DNA of 64,000 nt from Embleya sp042956465 (lineage in GTDB: Bacteria > Actinomycetota > Actinomycetes > Streptomycetales > Streptomycetaceae). Below, piece after piece: positions 8,585 through 18,149 of this stretch (its first letter is position 1; every line of letters begins with the position of its first letter). Both the position numbers and the translations under genes were made by a program. The notes under the pieces were generated by a model, which saw only the letters and a program-made list of their open reading frames with translations, did not search any database and had not been told where the DNA came from. Location of the stretch: the NCBI RefSeq assembly GCF_042956465.1, contig NZ_JBIBGL010000005.1:1-64000 (forward strand), written 5' to 3'.

Positions 8585-9583
8585 TCAGTGCTCGACGGTG
8601 ACCACGATCTTGCCGACCTGGGTGCCGGCCTCCAGGTAGCGGTGCGCGTCGACGATCCGCTCCAGCTCGAAGGTGCGGTCCACGGTCGGCTCGAAGGCTC
8701 CGCTGCGCAGGCCGGAGACGACGAACGCCTCGGCCCGGCGCAGCCGTTCCGGGTCGGTGGTGGTCTCCAGTGCGGTGTAGGTGCGCATGTTCAGCGCGGG
8801 CATGCCGAGGTCGAATCCCGGATAGGGGGTCACCTCGCCGCTGAGCGCGCCGTAGATCAGGAGCGTGCCACCGGGAGCGACCACCCTGGCCAGGTCCACC
8901 ACGCCGGAGCCGGCGACCGCGTCGAAGACGAATTCGGCGCCGCGGCCTCCGGTGAAGGCGCGCACCCGCTCGACGATGTCCTCCTCCTCGGTGACGATCA
9001 CCTCGGCGGCGCCGGCCTTGCGCAGTTGCTCCACCTTGGCCCGCGTGCGGGTGGTGGCGATCGGGACCGCGCCGACCCGGTGCGCCGTCCGGATCGCGGC
9101 CAGGCCCACACTGCTGGACGCGGCGGTCAGGACGACCGTGTCCCCGGCGCGCATCCCGCCGACCTCGACCAGGGCACCGTAGGCGGTCAGGTACGGCATC
9201 CACACCGCGGCGCCGGCGACCGCGTCCAGCGATTCGGGGCGGTGCAGCACGGCCGACGCGGGCACGATCGCACGTTCGGCGTAGACGCCGTAGTCGTTCA
9301 TCGAGAAGGCGGGCACCACGCTGATCGGTCGGCCGACCTCGAATCCGGTGACCTGCGCGCCGACGGCCTCGACCACGCCCGCGGCCTCGACGCCGAGCCG
9401 GGCGGGGAACTCCTCCACGTCCTGGATGTAGTTGCCGCTGCGGAACAGCGCCTCGGCCCGGTTGATGCCGATCGCGTCCACCCGGATCGCCAGTTCGCCG
9501 GGCCCCGGGGCACCGAGTTCGACGTCCTCCACACGCAGCACGTCCGGCCCGCCGAGTTCGTGGAAGCGCACTGTCCTGACCAT
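8585..9583 (-). CDS. Zinc-type alcohol dehydrogenase / NADPH:quinone reductase-like oxidoreductase (MDR)
   Basis: A 332-residue medium-chain dehydrogenase/reductase: GroES-like N-terminal domain (GGPDVLRVEDVELGAPGPGE), then a Rossmann domain with LTAASSSVGLAAI and the substrate-domain return at FELERIVDAHRYLEAG. It lacks the structural-zinc cysteine cluster, as quinone-reductase-type members do. The ATG at 9583 is preceded in frame by a GTG at 9586; a GGAAGG ribosome site serves either. It diverges from an ArsR-type regulator, a common actinobacterial pair in which the regulator controls the oxidoreductase. Confidence 0.85.
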   Translation of the reverse strand: MVRTVRFHELGGPDVLRVEDVELGAPGPGELAIRVDAIGINRAEALFRSGNYIQDVEEFPARLGVEAAGVVEAVGAQVTGFEVGRPISVVPAFSMNDYGVYAERAIVPASAVLHRPESLDAVAGAAVWMPYLTAYGALVEVGGMRAGDTVVLTAASSSVGLAAIRTAHRVGAVPIATTRTRAKVEQLRKAGAAEVIVTEEEDIVERVRAFTGGRGAEFVFDAVAGSGVVDLARVVAPGGTLLIYGALSGEVTPYPGFDLGMPALNMRTYTALETTTDPERLRRAEAFVVSGLRSGAFEPTVDRTFELERIVDAHRYLEAGTQVGKIVVTVEH

Positions 9584-9661
9584 CACGCATCATTCCTTCC
9601 GGGCACTGGTGACACGGGACCGCGTCGACGTGCCTCACTCAAACGGAAGGTACGACAACTG

Positions 9662-9672
9662 TCAAACTTTGA
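9662..9672. promoter_or_regulatory. Dyad TCAAA-C-TTTGA between oxidoreductase and ArsR gene
   Basis: A perfect 5-1-5 palindrome about 80 bases upstream of the oxidoreductase start and 58 bases upstream of the ArsR start. It is a good candidate for the ArsR-type regulator's own site, but the symmetry is short. Confidence 0.45.
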
Positions 9673-9729
9673 TGGCCATCGCACTTGATGTACGCCGTAG
9701 TAGCATGCGGGCGGGAGGTATGGACATCG

Positions 9730-10065
9730 ATGGCGACAACGCAGCGCGGCGGAGAACGCGTCCCACCCCACCCGGACGTGCGGACGATCGGCCTGCAACA
9801 GGTCCTCGAGGCCCTCGTCGACCCGGTGCGCCGACGGATCGTCAGTGAGCTCTACGCCGCCCCGGAGCCGGTCAGTTGCGGCACGATCGAGCTGCCGGTG
9901 AGCAAGTCCACCGCCACCCACCACTTCCACGTCCTGCGCGAGGCCGGCCTCATCCGCCAGTTCTACGTGGGCACGTCGCGGATGAACGCGCTGCGCCGCG
10001 ACGAGTTCGACGAATCCTTCCCCGGTCTGCTGTCCGCGCTGATGGCGAGTTCCGACCGCGGGTGA
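9730..10065 (+). CDS. ArsR/SmtB-type helix-turn-helix regulator
   Basis: A 111-residue winged-helix protein: LQQVLEALVDPVRRRIVSEL (helix 1), the recognition region VSKSTATHHFHVLREAGLIR, and a wing at FYVGTSRMNALRRDEF. There is no CxC metal-binding pair in the recognition helix, so it is unlikely to be a classic metal sensor. The ATG at 9730 follows GGGAGG at a somewhat long spacing. Its position divergent to the quinone-reductase-like gene suggests it is the repressor of that gene. Confidence 0.82.
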   Translation: MATTQRGGERVPPHPDVRTIGLQQVLEALVDPVRRRIVSELYAAPEPVSCGTIELPVSKSTATHHFHVLREAGLIRQFYVGTSRMNALRRDEFDESFPGLLSALMASSDRG

Positions 10066-10095
10066 CTCGACGTCGGCGGTGTTGCCGCGGGGCGC

Positions 10096-10752
10096 TCAGC
10101 TGCCGTAGGCCGTCCCGTTGCGTCGGTTCTTCTCCACCAGCTCCAGCCGGACGACCATGTCCGCGAGATACGACGAGAGTTCGTGCACCGTGCGCTCCTC
10201 CACGCCGTCCCCGATGGCGCGGAGGCAGTGCACCAGATTCGTCGCCCGGTCCACGAACAGGCCACCGGAGCGCACCGACGACGGCGCGCTCGCGTCGGCC
10301 GTGTCGATGCCGTCCAGCAGCGCCGCGAAGCCCTCCGGCCCCGGCAACCGGTAGTCCATCGAGAAATGGCCGCTGCGGGTCAGCACCAGGCCGTCCGAGG
10401 TCCAGCCCGCGACGTTCAGCGTCTCGCGCGTTCCCCGGAAGGAGGGTGCCAGCGGCCAGAAGTGCCGACCGCGACGCGCGAACAGTCCCGAGCGCGAACG
10501 ATCGGTGTAGGTCTGCATCGGGATCCGCGACGCCTCCAGCCGCCGGCGCAGCGGCTCGACCAGCGCCAGGAGCGCCGGCTCGGCGACGGCCCGGGCATGC
10601 GCCCGACCGTCCTGTGCGAGCCGTCCTCGCGCCTGCTCGGCCCGGAGTGCGTCCGCCTCCCGCTCCGCGGCGGCCCGATACGCATCGTCGAATGAGGGAG
10701 CCAAGACGTCCACCCCGTGCAGGTGAGTCACGACGGCAACCGGGGTGAGCAC
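10096..10752 (-). CDS. Hypothetical protein
   Basis: A 218-residue protein I do not recognise. The N-terminal half is rich in Ala/Arg/Glu and looks helical (FDDAYRAAAEREADALRAEQ); the C-terminal part has short hydrophobic strands and a helix ending VVRLELVEKNRRNGTAYGS. There is no signal peptide or membrane helix. The start used is a GTG at 10752 without a clear ribosome site; later GTG codons are possible. It is convergent with the ArsR gene. Confidence 0.55.
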   Translation of the reverse strand: MLTPVAVVTHLHGVDVLAPSFDDAYRAAAEREADALRAEQARGRLAQDGRAHARAVAEPALLALVEPLRRRLEASRIPMQTYTDRSRSGLFARRGRHFWPLAPSFRGTRETLNVAGWTSDGLVLTRSGHFSMDYRLPGPEGFAALLDGIDTADASAPSSVRSGGLFVDRATNLVHCLRAIGDGVEERTVHELSSYLADMVVRLELVEKNRRNGTAYGS

Positions 10753-10901
10753 CCCGACGACCGGAGCCCGGCGTTCCGGGCAGCACCGCCATCATGCAGG
10801 AACCGGGCACACACGCGGGTGACTTGCCCGACGAAGCAGGGCGCCCGCGTACCTCGCCCCCGGTGCGCCGGACCGGGACTTCCGCGACCGGACAGGCGAA
10901 A

Positions 10902-10927
10902 GGGGCCCCGACGAAGGTCGGAGCCCC
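10902..10927. terminator. GC-rich hairpin downstream of the membrane protein gene
   Basis: GGGGCCCCGAC (10902-10912), loop GAAG, then GTCGGAGCCCC (10917-10927): an 11-bp stem with one mismatch, 15 bases beyond the stop codon of the minus-strand membrane protein gene. There is no long T run, which is usual for actinobacterial terminators. Confidence 0.65.
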
Positions 10928-10941
10928 CTGTCACCGCGTGC

Positions 10942-11916
10942 TCAGCGGACCAGTTCACCCGAGCCCGGCGGGCGGTGCTCCGGAACCAGCGCCTCGAAGC
11001 GTTCCGGGCGACCCGGCGCGGCGATGCCCCACGGGCTGGGCTGTTCCGGGATCCGGCCGAGGTACGTGGCCGCGCAGCCCACGGTCAGCAGGCCGGCGGT
11101 CACGATGATCAGGGCGTGCGGGTCGAGCCACTCCGGAGATCCGTCGGCGGCCAGCCGGGACACCAGATAGGTCGCGATCGTCGCGCAGCCCGCGCCGAAG
11201 GACATCGCCCGCGCGGTGCGGACCGCCTGTACGACCACCACGCCGGCCAGGAACAGGCACACCACGCTCAGCACCATCAACCAGGTCGCCGCATACGGGG
11301 GTTGGCGGATGCTGGAGGGGATCAGACCGGCCAGGGCCAGGCCCGCGCCGGCCAGTCCGACGGCCATCGGCCGGCGCACGTCCACGCCGGCGACCACTCC
11401 CGACGCGGTGAACGCGGGCCTGCCGCGCGACTGTCCCGTGCCCGCTGCGAACGACGCCCGCGCGGCGCCGGTCGGCCCGGAGTCCTCCGTCGGAAGCGAC
11501 CCGGGTTGCTCGGCCCTGGGCTCCGGGGGCCGCCGGCCCTGCGCGGCGTGGGTGGGGTTGTTCAGCAACTCCGCGAGCAGGACGAGGTCGCTGACCGGCC
11601 GCTTCAGCGCGGCCTCGCGCAGCGCGTCCTCGGCGCTGACCCCGGAGCAGTCCTCGATGATCGCGAGCATCCGGGCCACGTCCGGTACGGGTCGGTTGAC
11701 CACTGCCAGGCGCAGGAGTTCGTCGGCCGGACCCGCCGGTGCGACGACTGCCACGGGAACGGAGGGCACGGGCGTGTCCGGGGCCGGCCCGGTCGGATCG
11801 TAGACGGACGGTTCGTGATTCGGCGGCGACGACGGATCGAAACGCGACAGGGGGGACGGGGAGTCGAGGTGGGGTGGGGGCGACGCCACCGACTTCGCAT
11901 CGGACGGGAATGCCAT
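10942..11916 (-). CDS. Hypothetical membrane protein with two helical repeats
   Basis: A 324-residue protein. Residues 1-60 are Pro/Ser-rich and disordered. Residues 65-120 contain two copies of a short helical repeat seen in streptomycete hypothetical proteins (LAVVNRPVPDVARMLAIIE and AALKRPVSDLVLLAELLNN). After a linker, the C-terminal half has about four membrane helices (GLAGAGLALAGLIPSS, TWLMVLSVVCLFLAGVVVV and two more). The ATG at 11916 has a TTGGAG site. Function is unknown; the tandem helical repeat is likely an interaction module on the cytoplasmic side. Confidence 0.6.
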   Translation of the reverse strand: MAFPSDAKSVASPPPHLDSPSPLSRFDPSSPPNHEPSVYDPTGPAPDTPVPSVPVAVVAPAGPADELLRLAVVNRPVPDVARMLAIIEDCSGVSAEDALREAALKRPVSDLVLLAELLNNPTHAAQGRRPPEPRAEQPGSLPTEDSGPTGAARASFAAGTGQSRGRPAFTASGVVAGVDVRRPMAVGLAGAGLALAGLIPSSIRQPPYAATWLMVLSVVCLFLAGVVVVQAVRTARAMSFGAGCATIATYLVSRLAADGSPEWLDPHALIIVTAGLLTVGCAATYLGRIPEQPSPWGIAAPGRPERFEALVPEHRPPGSGELVR

Positions 11917-12346
11917 GACGCTATCTCCAAGGTCGACCTGCGGAACCGTTGCCGATGCGCGATCGTGTGTCGAACGCGCCCCCGAGGACCGGACACCCTC
12001 GTGTACCCGAGGTGTCACAGGCTCACTCGATCGTGGAGGGGGCGCACGCGTCACGGGCCCGACCGCGCCGGCTCCCGACACGATCGGACGCGGCCGGCCG
12101 GCGTCCTCCCCACCTGCGGTGTCGGTTCCGGCCGTTCCTTCGACCGGCCGAGCGCACTCCCCCGCGCGCGCCCACTCCCGCGCACGTGCCCACGGGGGTC
12201 GGGGGGGAGCGTTTGCCCGAGCGCCCGATCGGCTCCCGGACACCCGCATCCGGGCCGGCCACCCGTCCCGACGCCCGCCGTCAACGTGCCCGCCGTTCGC
12301 GACGACCCGGCCCCCGCGGCCCGTGGGCCGCGCAGCGGCGGGCGAG
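11917..12346. other. Intergenic region without a gene
   Basis: About 430 bases between two minus-strand genes with no supported coding frame. It is very GC-rich with runs of CCCGCGCGCG type. It must hold the promoter of the membrane protein gene (11916) and the 3' end of the transport/catabolic transcript. Confidence 0.4.
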
Positions 12347-12790
12347 TTACGCCAGCAGGTCCTCGTGGTTGTGCACCACCAGCCAGCCGTGGTCGAAGCG
12401 GCGGGCCACCGCCGTGTTGCGGATGTGTTCGGAGGCCGGTGTCGAGCCGTCGGCGGCCGGCGCGAAGTCCACGCGCAGCGTGTAGCGGGCGAGGGCGGTG
12501 TCGTCCCAGACGTCGATCACCTCGTCGCTCGCGTGGATCCCGGTGACCACCGGCGCGTCCGGGCCCACCGGTCGGGCGGCGCGGATCCGGTCCAGATCGG
12601 CCCGACCGAACAGGAGTTCCGGTGCGGCCGAGTCCCAGATCGTGGCCTCGGGGTGGATCCGGCTGTCGATGCGTTCCCGGTCGCCGGCCGTGAAGCCGGC
12701 GTAGATGTCGAGCAGGGCGCTCCAGACGGCGGCCCGGTCCTCGGCCGACCCGGCGGGTCGGTGGGTGTTGCGCGCGGCGGCGTCGGTCAT
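12347..12790 (-). CDS. SnoaL/NTF2-like protein
   Basis: A 147-residue protein with the NTF2-like cone fold pattern: a helix (VWSALLDIYAGFTAGDRERIDSRIHP), then ATIWDSAAPELLFGRADL and beta strands ending HGWLVVHNHEDLL. Such proteins act as small isomerases, hydrolases or ligand-binding proteins. It is the last gene of the minus-strand transcription unit, about 100 bases after the amidohydrolase, so it probably acts on the same substrate. The ATG at 12790 follows AAGGACC. Confidence 0.75.
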   Translation of the reverse strand: MTDAAARNTHRPAGSAEDRAAVWSALLDIYAGFTAGDRERIDSRIHPEATIWDSAAPELLFGRADLDRIRAARPVGPDAPVVTGIHASDEVIDVWDDTALARYTLRVDFAPAADGSTPASEHIRNTAVARRFDHGWLVVHNHEDLLA

Positions 12791-12891
12791 GGCACGAAGG
12801 TCCTTACGTCGTGGGTGGATCGGGTCGCGGACGTGGCGTTTCCCGGGCGGGGGCCGGCGAGGCGCACCCGCCGGGAGGCGTCCGCGACGGG

Positions 12892-14073
12892 TCAGGCGGC
12901 CAGGTCCTCGCGGACGATCCGGCCGCCCTGCATGACGAACGACAACCGGGCGAGGGCCGAGATGTCGTGCAGCGGGTCGCCGTCGACGGCGACCAGGTCG
13001 GCGGTGAAGCCGGGCGCGACCTGTCCCAGCCGGTCCTCGGCCTGCACCAGTCGCGCCGCGGTGGTGGACACCGACTGGAGCACGCGCAGGTTGTCCAGGC
13101 CGCCACGGGCCATCAGGAACATCTCGTACACCGCCGCCGGCACGCCCTCGACCAGGTCGGCGGGCGGGATGTCGGTGCCGTTGACCAGTTGCACACCGGC
13201 CGCGACCGCGCGCCGGAAGCTCTCCTGGTGCGGTTCGATCGCGTTCTGCGCGTTGGCGATCGAGGCTTCCTCGAAGCGGTTCTCCCGCATCCAGTCGAGC
13301 GAGTTGGTCACGCACAGCGTGGGGGTCACGAAGGCACGCCGGTCGGCGAGCAGGCGCGCGGTGTCGTCGTCGAGCGCATACGCGTGTTCGAAGGAGCGCA
13401 CGCCCTGGGCCAGCGCGGCGCGGATCGCACCGGACTCGCCGGAGTGGGCGACCACGTACGCGTCGTGTTCGTGGGCGGCCTTGACCGTGGCGGCGATCTC
13501 CTCGTCGGTCATCTCCGCGTGCTCGAAGTCCTCGCCCTCGCGGGCCAGGCCGGAGTTGATGAAGATCTTCAGGTGGTCGGCGCCGGCGGCCAGTTCGCCC
13601 AGTGCGGCGCGGTAGAAGCCGTCCGGGCCGCTCGCGTAGGAGCAGTCCGCCCCCTCGCCGTGCCCGTGCGGTGTGGACAGCGCGCGGCCGGCGCCGAAGA
13701 TCCGCGGAGCCTGGATCCAGCCGCGCTTTTGCGCATCGCGCAACACCAGGTCGATCTGGTTCTGTTCGTGCACGCAGCGCAGTGTGGTGATGCCGGCCCG
13801 CAGCGCGTCGTGCGCGCGCTGGGCGGCGCGGAACGCGGTCAGGCCCGGCGATTCGTCCTCGCGCGTGTCGGAGAACGGGAAAACCACCGACAGGTGCGAG
13901 TGGCACGAGATCAGCCCGGGCAGCAGATGCCGGCCGCCCAGGTCGTGCGCGTTCGCGTGGGGCGGCAGCGCGGCACGCACCTCGGCGATGGTCGATCCCT
14001 CGACCCGCACGCTGCGATCGCGCAGCACCTCGCCCGTGACGACGTCGACGACGTGACAGTTGGTCAGCCACAT
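12892..14073 (-). CDS. Metal-dependent amidohydrolase (prolidase/imidazolonepropionase-like)
   Basis: A 393-residue amidohydrolase-superfamily enzyme. Metal ligands are visible in order: H58 and H60 in GLISCHSHLSV, a lysine in DHLKIFINSG (candidate carboxylated bridge), a histidine in VVAHSGESG, another in SFEHAYALDD, and the aspartate of NGTDIPP. This pattern matches binuclear-zinc members that hydrolyse N-acyl or Xaa-Pro-type bonds, as well as cyclic amides. It follows the OppF gene directly, with the ATG at 14073 nine bases past its stop. The context suggests it cleaves the compound imported by the ABC system. The exact substrate cannot be read from sequence. Confidence 0.82.
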   Translation of the reverse strand: MWLTNCHVVDVVTGEVLRDRSVRVEGSTIAEVRAALPPHANAHDLGGRHLLPGLISCHSHLSVVFPFSDTREDESPGLTAFRAAQRAHDALRAGITTLRCVHEQNQIDLVLRDAQKRGWIQAPRIFGAGRALSTPHGHGEGADCSYASGPDGFYRAALGELAAGADHLKIFINSGLAREGEDFEHAEMTDEEIAATVKAAHEHDAYVVAHSGESGAIRAALAQGVRSFEHAYALDDDTARLLADRRAFVTPTLCVTNSLDWMRENRFEEASIANAQNAIEPHQESFRRAVAAGVQLVNGTDIPPADLVEGVPAAVYEMFLMARGGLDNLRVLQSVSTTAARLVQAEDRLGQVAPGFTADLVAVDGDPLHDISALARLSFVMQGGRIVREDLAA

Positions 14074-14081
14074 GAGTGCGG

Positions 14082-15082
<1,001 letters not shown>

Positions 15083-15086
<4 letters not shown>

Positions 15087-16120
15087 GGGGTACCCACCTT
15101 CGAGGCGGCGACGGCGAGCGGATCGATCGGGCAGGCCCCGGCGTGGGTCGGCGTCAGCGCCAGCAGCCGCGGGCGCTCCTCCCGGCAACCGTCGACCGCG
15201 TACGGGCAGCGCGGATGGAACGCGCAACCCGCGGGCGCCTGGCCCAGCTTGGGCGGGGCGCCGACGATCGGTACGAGCGCCGCGGTGCCGCCGTCGGGGT
15301 GCGGCAGCGCGTCGAGCAGGCCGCGGGTGTAGGGGTGTCGGGGTTCGCGCAGCACGTCCGCGCGCGGCCCGCTCTCCACGATCCGGCCCGCGTACATCAC
15401 CGAAACCCGGTCGGCCAGCGCGGACATCACGCCCAGGTCGTGCGTGATGATCAGCACCGACAGGCCGTTCTCCCGGCGCAGCCGGTCCAGCAGGCGCAGG
15501 ATGCCGGCCTGCACGGTGACGTCCAGCGCGGTGGTGGGCTCGTCGGCGAGCAGCAGCGCCGGATCGCAGGCCAGCGCGATGGCGATGGCGATGCGCTGGC
15601 GCATGCCGCCGGAGAACTGGTGCGGGTAGCGGCGCAGCGCCCGCTCGGGGTCGGGGATGCGCACCGTCGCCAGCAGTTCCACCGCGCGGGCGTTGGCCGC
15701 GCGCTTGTCCAACTTCTTGTGGTGGCGCAGGTGTTCGGTGAGTTGTTTGCCGATGCTCAGCATCGGGTGCAGCGAGGTCATCGGGTCCTGGAAGACCATC
15801 GCGACGCGGTTGCCGCGCAGGTCGCGGACCTCACGCGGGGTCACCGTCAGCACGTCCTGGCCCTCGACGAGCATCCGCCCGCTCGCGCTGCCGCCCTGGG
15901 GCAGCAGCCCGAGCAGGGCGAGGGCGGTCATCGTCTTGCCGGAGCCGCTCTCGCCGGCCAGGCCGACGATCTCGCCGCGGCCCACGGTCAGGTCGACGCC
16001 GTCGATGGCGCGCAGTCGTTCGCCGTCGGGTCCGGGCAGTTCGACGACGAGGTCGCGGATCGCCAGCAGCGGCTCGTCGTCGACCGCCGGCGGGGTCGGG
16101 GTGTCGTTCATGTCCGTCAC
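15083..16120 (-). CDS. Peptide/opine ABC transporter ATP-binding protein, OppD/DppD type
   Basis: A 345-residue ATPase: Walker A GLAGESGSGKTMTALALLGL, Q-loop AMVFQDPMTSLHPML, signature QFSGGMRQRIAIAIALA, Walker B LLLADEPTTALD, H-loop IITHDLG, and the C-terminal oligopeptide-transporter extension with CAFHPRCP. It partners with the OppF-type ATPase. A GTG at 16120 overlaps the permease stop codon; an ATG nine bases later is the alternative start. Confidence 0.92.
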
Positions 16121-17031
16121 TTTCGGATCGCCCGTGCCGTACGCGGATCGAGCGCGTCGCGCAGGGTGTCACCCAGGAAGTTGAAGGCGAGCACCGAGAG
16201 CAGGATGGCCGCGCCGGGGAAGACCGCGACCCACCACGCGTCGAAGTTCGCCGAGCCCGCGTTGACCATCGCGCCCCACTCGGCGGCGGGCGGTTGCGCG
16301 CCCAGGCCCAGGAAGGACAGTCCGGACAGCAGCAGTACGGCGTTGCCCAGGTCGAGCGCGGCGAGCACGGCGACCGGGCCGGCCAGGTTGGGCCGCAGGT
16401 CCACGGCCAGTACGCGCCACCCGGAGGCGCCGAGCAGCCGGTCGGCCTGGACGAAGTCGGACTGACGCAGGGTCAGCACCAGTCCGCGGACCACGCGGGC
16501 GTAGGTGGGCCAGCTGACGATCACCACCGCGAGCACGGCGTTGGTCAGGTTGGGGCCCAGTGCCGCGACCACGGCCATGGCCAGGATGATCGCCGGGAAG
16601 GCGAGCACCAGGTCGGCGCAGCGCATCACGACCATGTCGATCCAGCCGCCGAAGTAGCCGGCGACCGCGCCGAGCACGGTGCCGATGACCATGGCGAGCA
16701 CGACCAGGAGCAGGGCGAGCGGGAGCGAGATGCGGGTGCCGTGGATGACCCGGGAGAGGATGTCGCGGCCGAGTTGGTCGGTGCCGAACCAGTGTTCGCC
16801 GGACGGCGACTGGTACTTGGGCCATTTCTGGGCGAGCGGGTCCTCGGGCGAGATCAGCGTTGCGAAGATCGCCGCGATCAGGAAGGCGCCGATGATGACC
16901 AGCCCGGTGATGGCCAGGGGGCTGCGCCACGGCGACTTGCCCGGGCGGCGCTTGCGACGCGGGGCGGGGTCGTCCGTGCCGGTGCGGTCGGCTCCGAGCC
17001 GATCGCCGAGGAAGAGGCGCGTGGCGTTCAC
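16117..17031 (-). CDS. Peptide/opine ABC transporter permease, OppC/DppC type
   Basis: A 304-residue permease with an N-terminal cytosolic arm (PRRKRRPGKSPWR), one helix, then the conserved periplasmic GEHWFGTDQLGRDILSRVIHG segment of OppC proteins and five further helices. The cytoplasmic EAA-type loop lies around YARVVRGLVLTLRQSDFVQA. It starts at GTG 17031, overlapping the OppB-type stop by four bases. Confidence 0.9.
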   Translation of the reverse strand: MNATRLFLGDRLGADRTGTDDPAPRRKRRPGKSPWRSPLAITGLVIIGAFLIAAIFATLISPEDPLAQKWPKYQSPSGEHWFGTDQLGRDILSRVIHGTRISLPLALLLVVLAMVIGTVLGAVAGYFGGWIDMVVMRCADLVLAFPAIILAMAVVAALGPNLTNAVLAVVIVSWPTYARVVRGLVLTLRQSDFVQADRLLGASGWRVLAVDLRPNLAGPVAVLAALDLGNAVLLLSGLSFLGLGAQPPAAEWGAMVNAGSANFDAWWVAVFPGAAILLSVLAFNFLGDTLRDALDPRTARAIRK

Positions 17032-18149
17032 GAGAGGCGAATCCTCGGGTCGATGACCCCGTAGAGCAGGTCCACGAGGAGGTTGATCACGACGTACACG
17101 ACCGCGACGAACAGGCAGACGCCCATGATGGACGGCAGGTCCAGGTTCAGTGCGCTCTTGTACGCGTACTGGCCCAGGCCCGGCCAGGAGAGCACGTTCT
17201 CGACCAGGACGGTGCCGGCGAGCATGCCACCGAAGGTGAGCCCGGCGACGGTCAGGATCGAGGTGAGTGCCGGGCGCAGCACGTGCCGGCGGATCACGGT
17301 GAACTCGGGCAGGCCCTTGGCCCGGGCGGCACGGACGTAGTCGTTGCCGAGGGCTTCCAGGACCGCGGCGCGGGTGAAGCGGGTGAGCACGCCGATGTTG
17401 AACGCGGCCAGCACGCACGCGGGCAGCACCAGGCGGGAGAAGGCCTCGCCGAAGGTGCCGAGGTCGCCGGTGAGCAGCGAGTCGAGCGTGTACAGGCCGG
17501 TGATGTCCTCGGGTGGAATGGCGCCGGGCGACAGTCGCCCGCCCGCCTGGATCCAGCCGAGTTTGAAGGAGAAGAGATAGAAGGAGACCTGGGCGAGCCA
17601 GAACACCGGCATGGACACGCCCGCGAGGCTGACGACGCGGATGATCCGGTCCGGCCAGCGGTTGCGGGTCACCGCGGCGACGATGCCCAGTCCGACGCCG
17701 ATCACCAGCGCCAACACGATGGCCACCAGCGCGAGTTCCAGGCTGGCGGGCACCCGGTCGGCCAGGTCGTCCCACACGGGTCGGTGGGTCTGCTGGGAGG
17801 TGCCCATGTCGCCGTGCAGGAGGTTGTCCAGGTAGGTGCCGTACTGGGAGGGCAGGGACTCGTTGAGCCCGTTCTTCTCCTTGAACGCGGCGACGGCGGC
17901 CGGGTCGTTCTGGGCGCGGTCGCCGAGGTTGGCGGCGACCGGGTCGCCGGGCACGGCGTGGGTGAGCACGAAGGCCAGGATCGTGATGCCCAGGCACAGC
18001 AGCAGCCCGACGGACAGGCGCACCAGCACGAAGCGGGCGAAGGGATGGGAGCCGCGCGCGGCCCGGGGGCCGGCGGCCGCACCCTTGGGGGGTGCGGCCG
18101 GCCGGGGGGTGCCGCGGTCGACCCTGGGGTCAGCCGAGCTTGTCGACAT
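17028..18149 (-). CDS. Peptide/opine ABC transporter permease, OppB/DppB type
   Basis: A 373-residue permease. After a Pro/Ala-rich 35-residue arm come six hydrophobic helices; LVRLSVGLLLCLGITILAFV is the first. The OppB-type HAVPGDPVAANLG motif and the EAA loop around NDYVRAARAKGLPEFTVIRR are clear. It begins inside the last codons of the binding-protein gene (20-base overlap), so the two are co-translated. Confidence 0.9.
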   Translation of the reverse strand: MSTSSADPRVDRGTPRPAAPPKGAAAGPRAARGSHPFARFVLVRLSVGLLLCLGITILAFVLTHAVPGDPVAANLGDRAQNDPAAVAAFKEKNGLNESLPSQYGTYLDNLLHGDMGTSQQTHRPVWDDLADRVPASLELALVAIVLALVIGVGLGIVAAVTRNRWPDRIIRVVSLAGVSMPVFWLAQVSFYLFSFKLGWIQAGGRLSPGAIPPEDITGLYTLDSLLTGDLGTFGEAFSRLVLPACVLAAFNIGVLTRFTRAAVLEALGNDYVRAARAKGLPEFTVIRRHVLRPALTSILTVAGLTFGGMLAGTVLVENVLSWPGLGQYAYKSALNLDLPSIMGVCLFVAVVYVVINLLVDLLYGVIDPRIRLS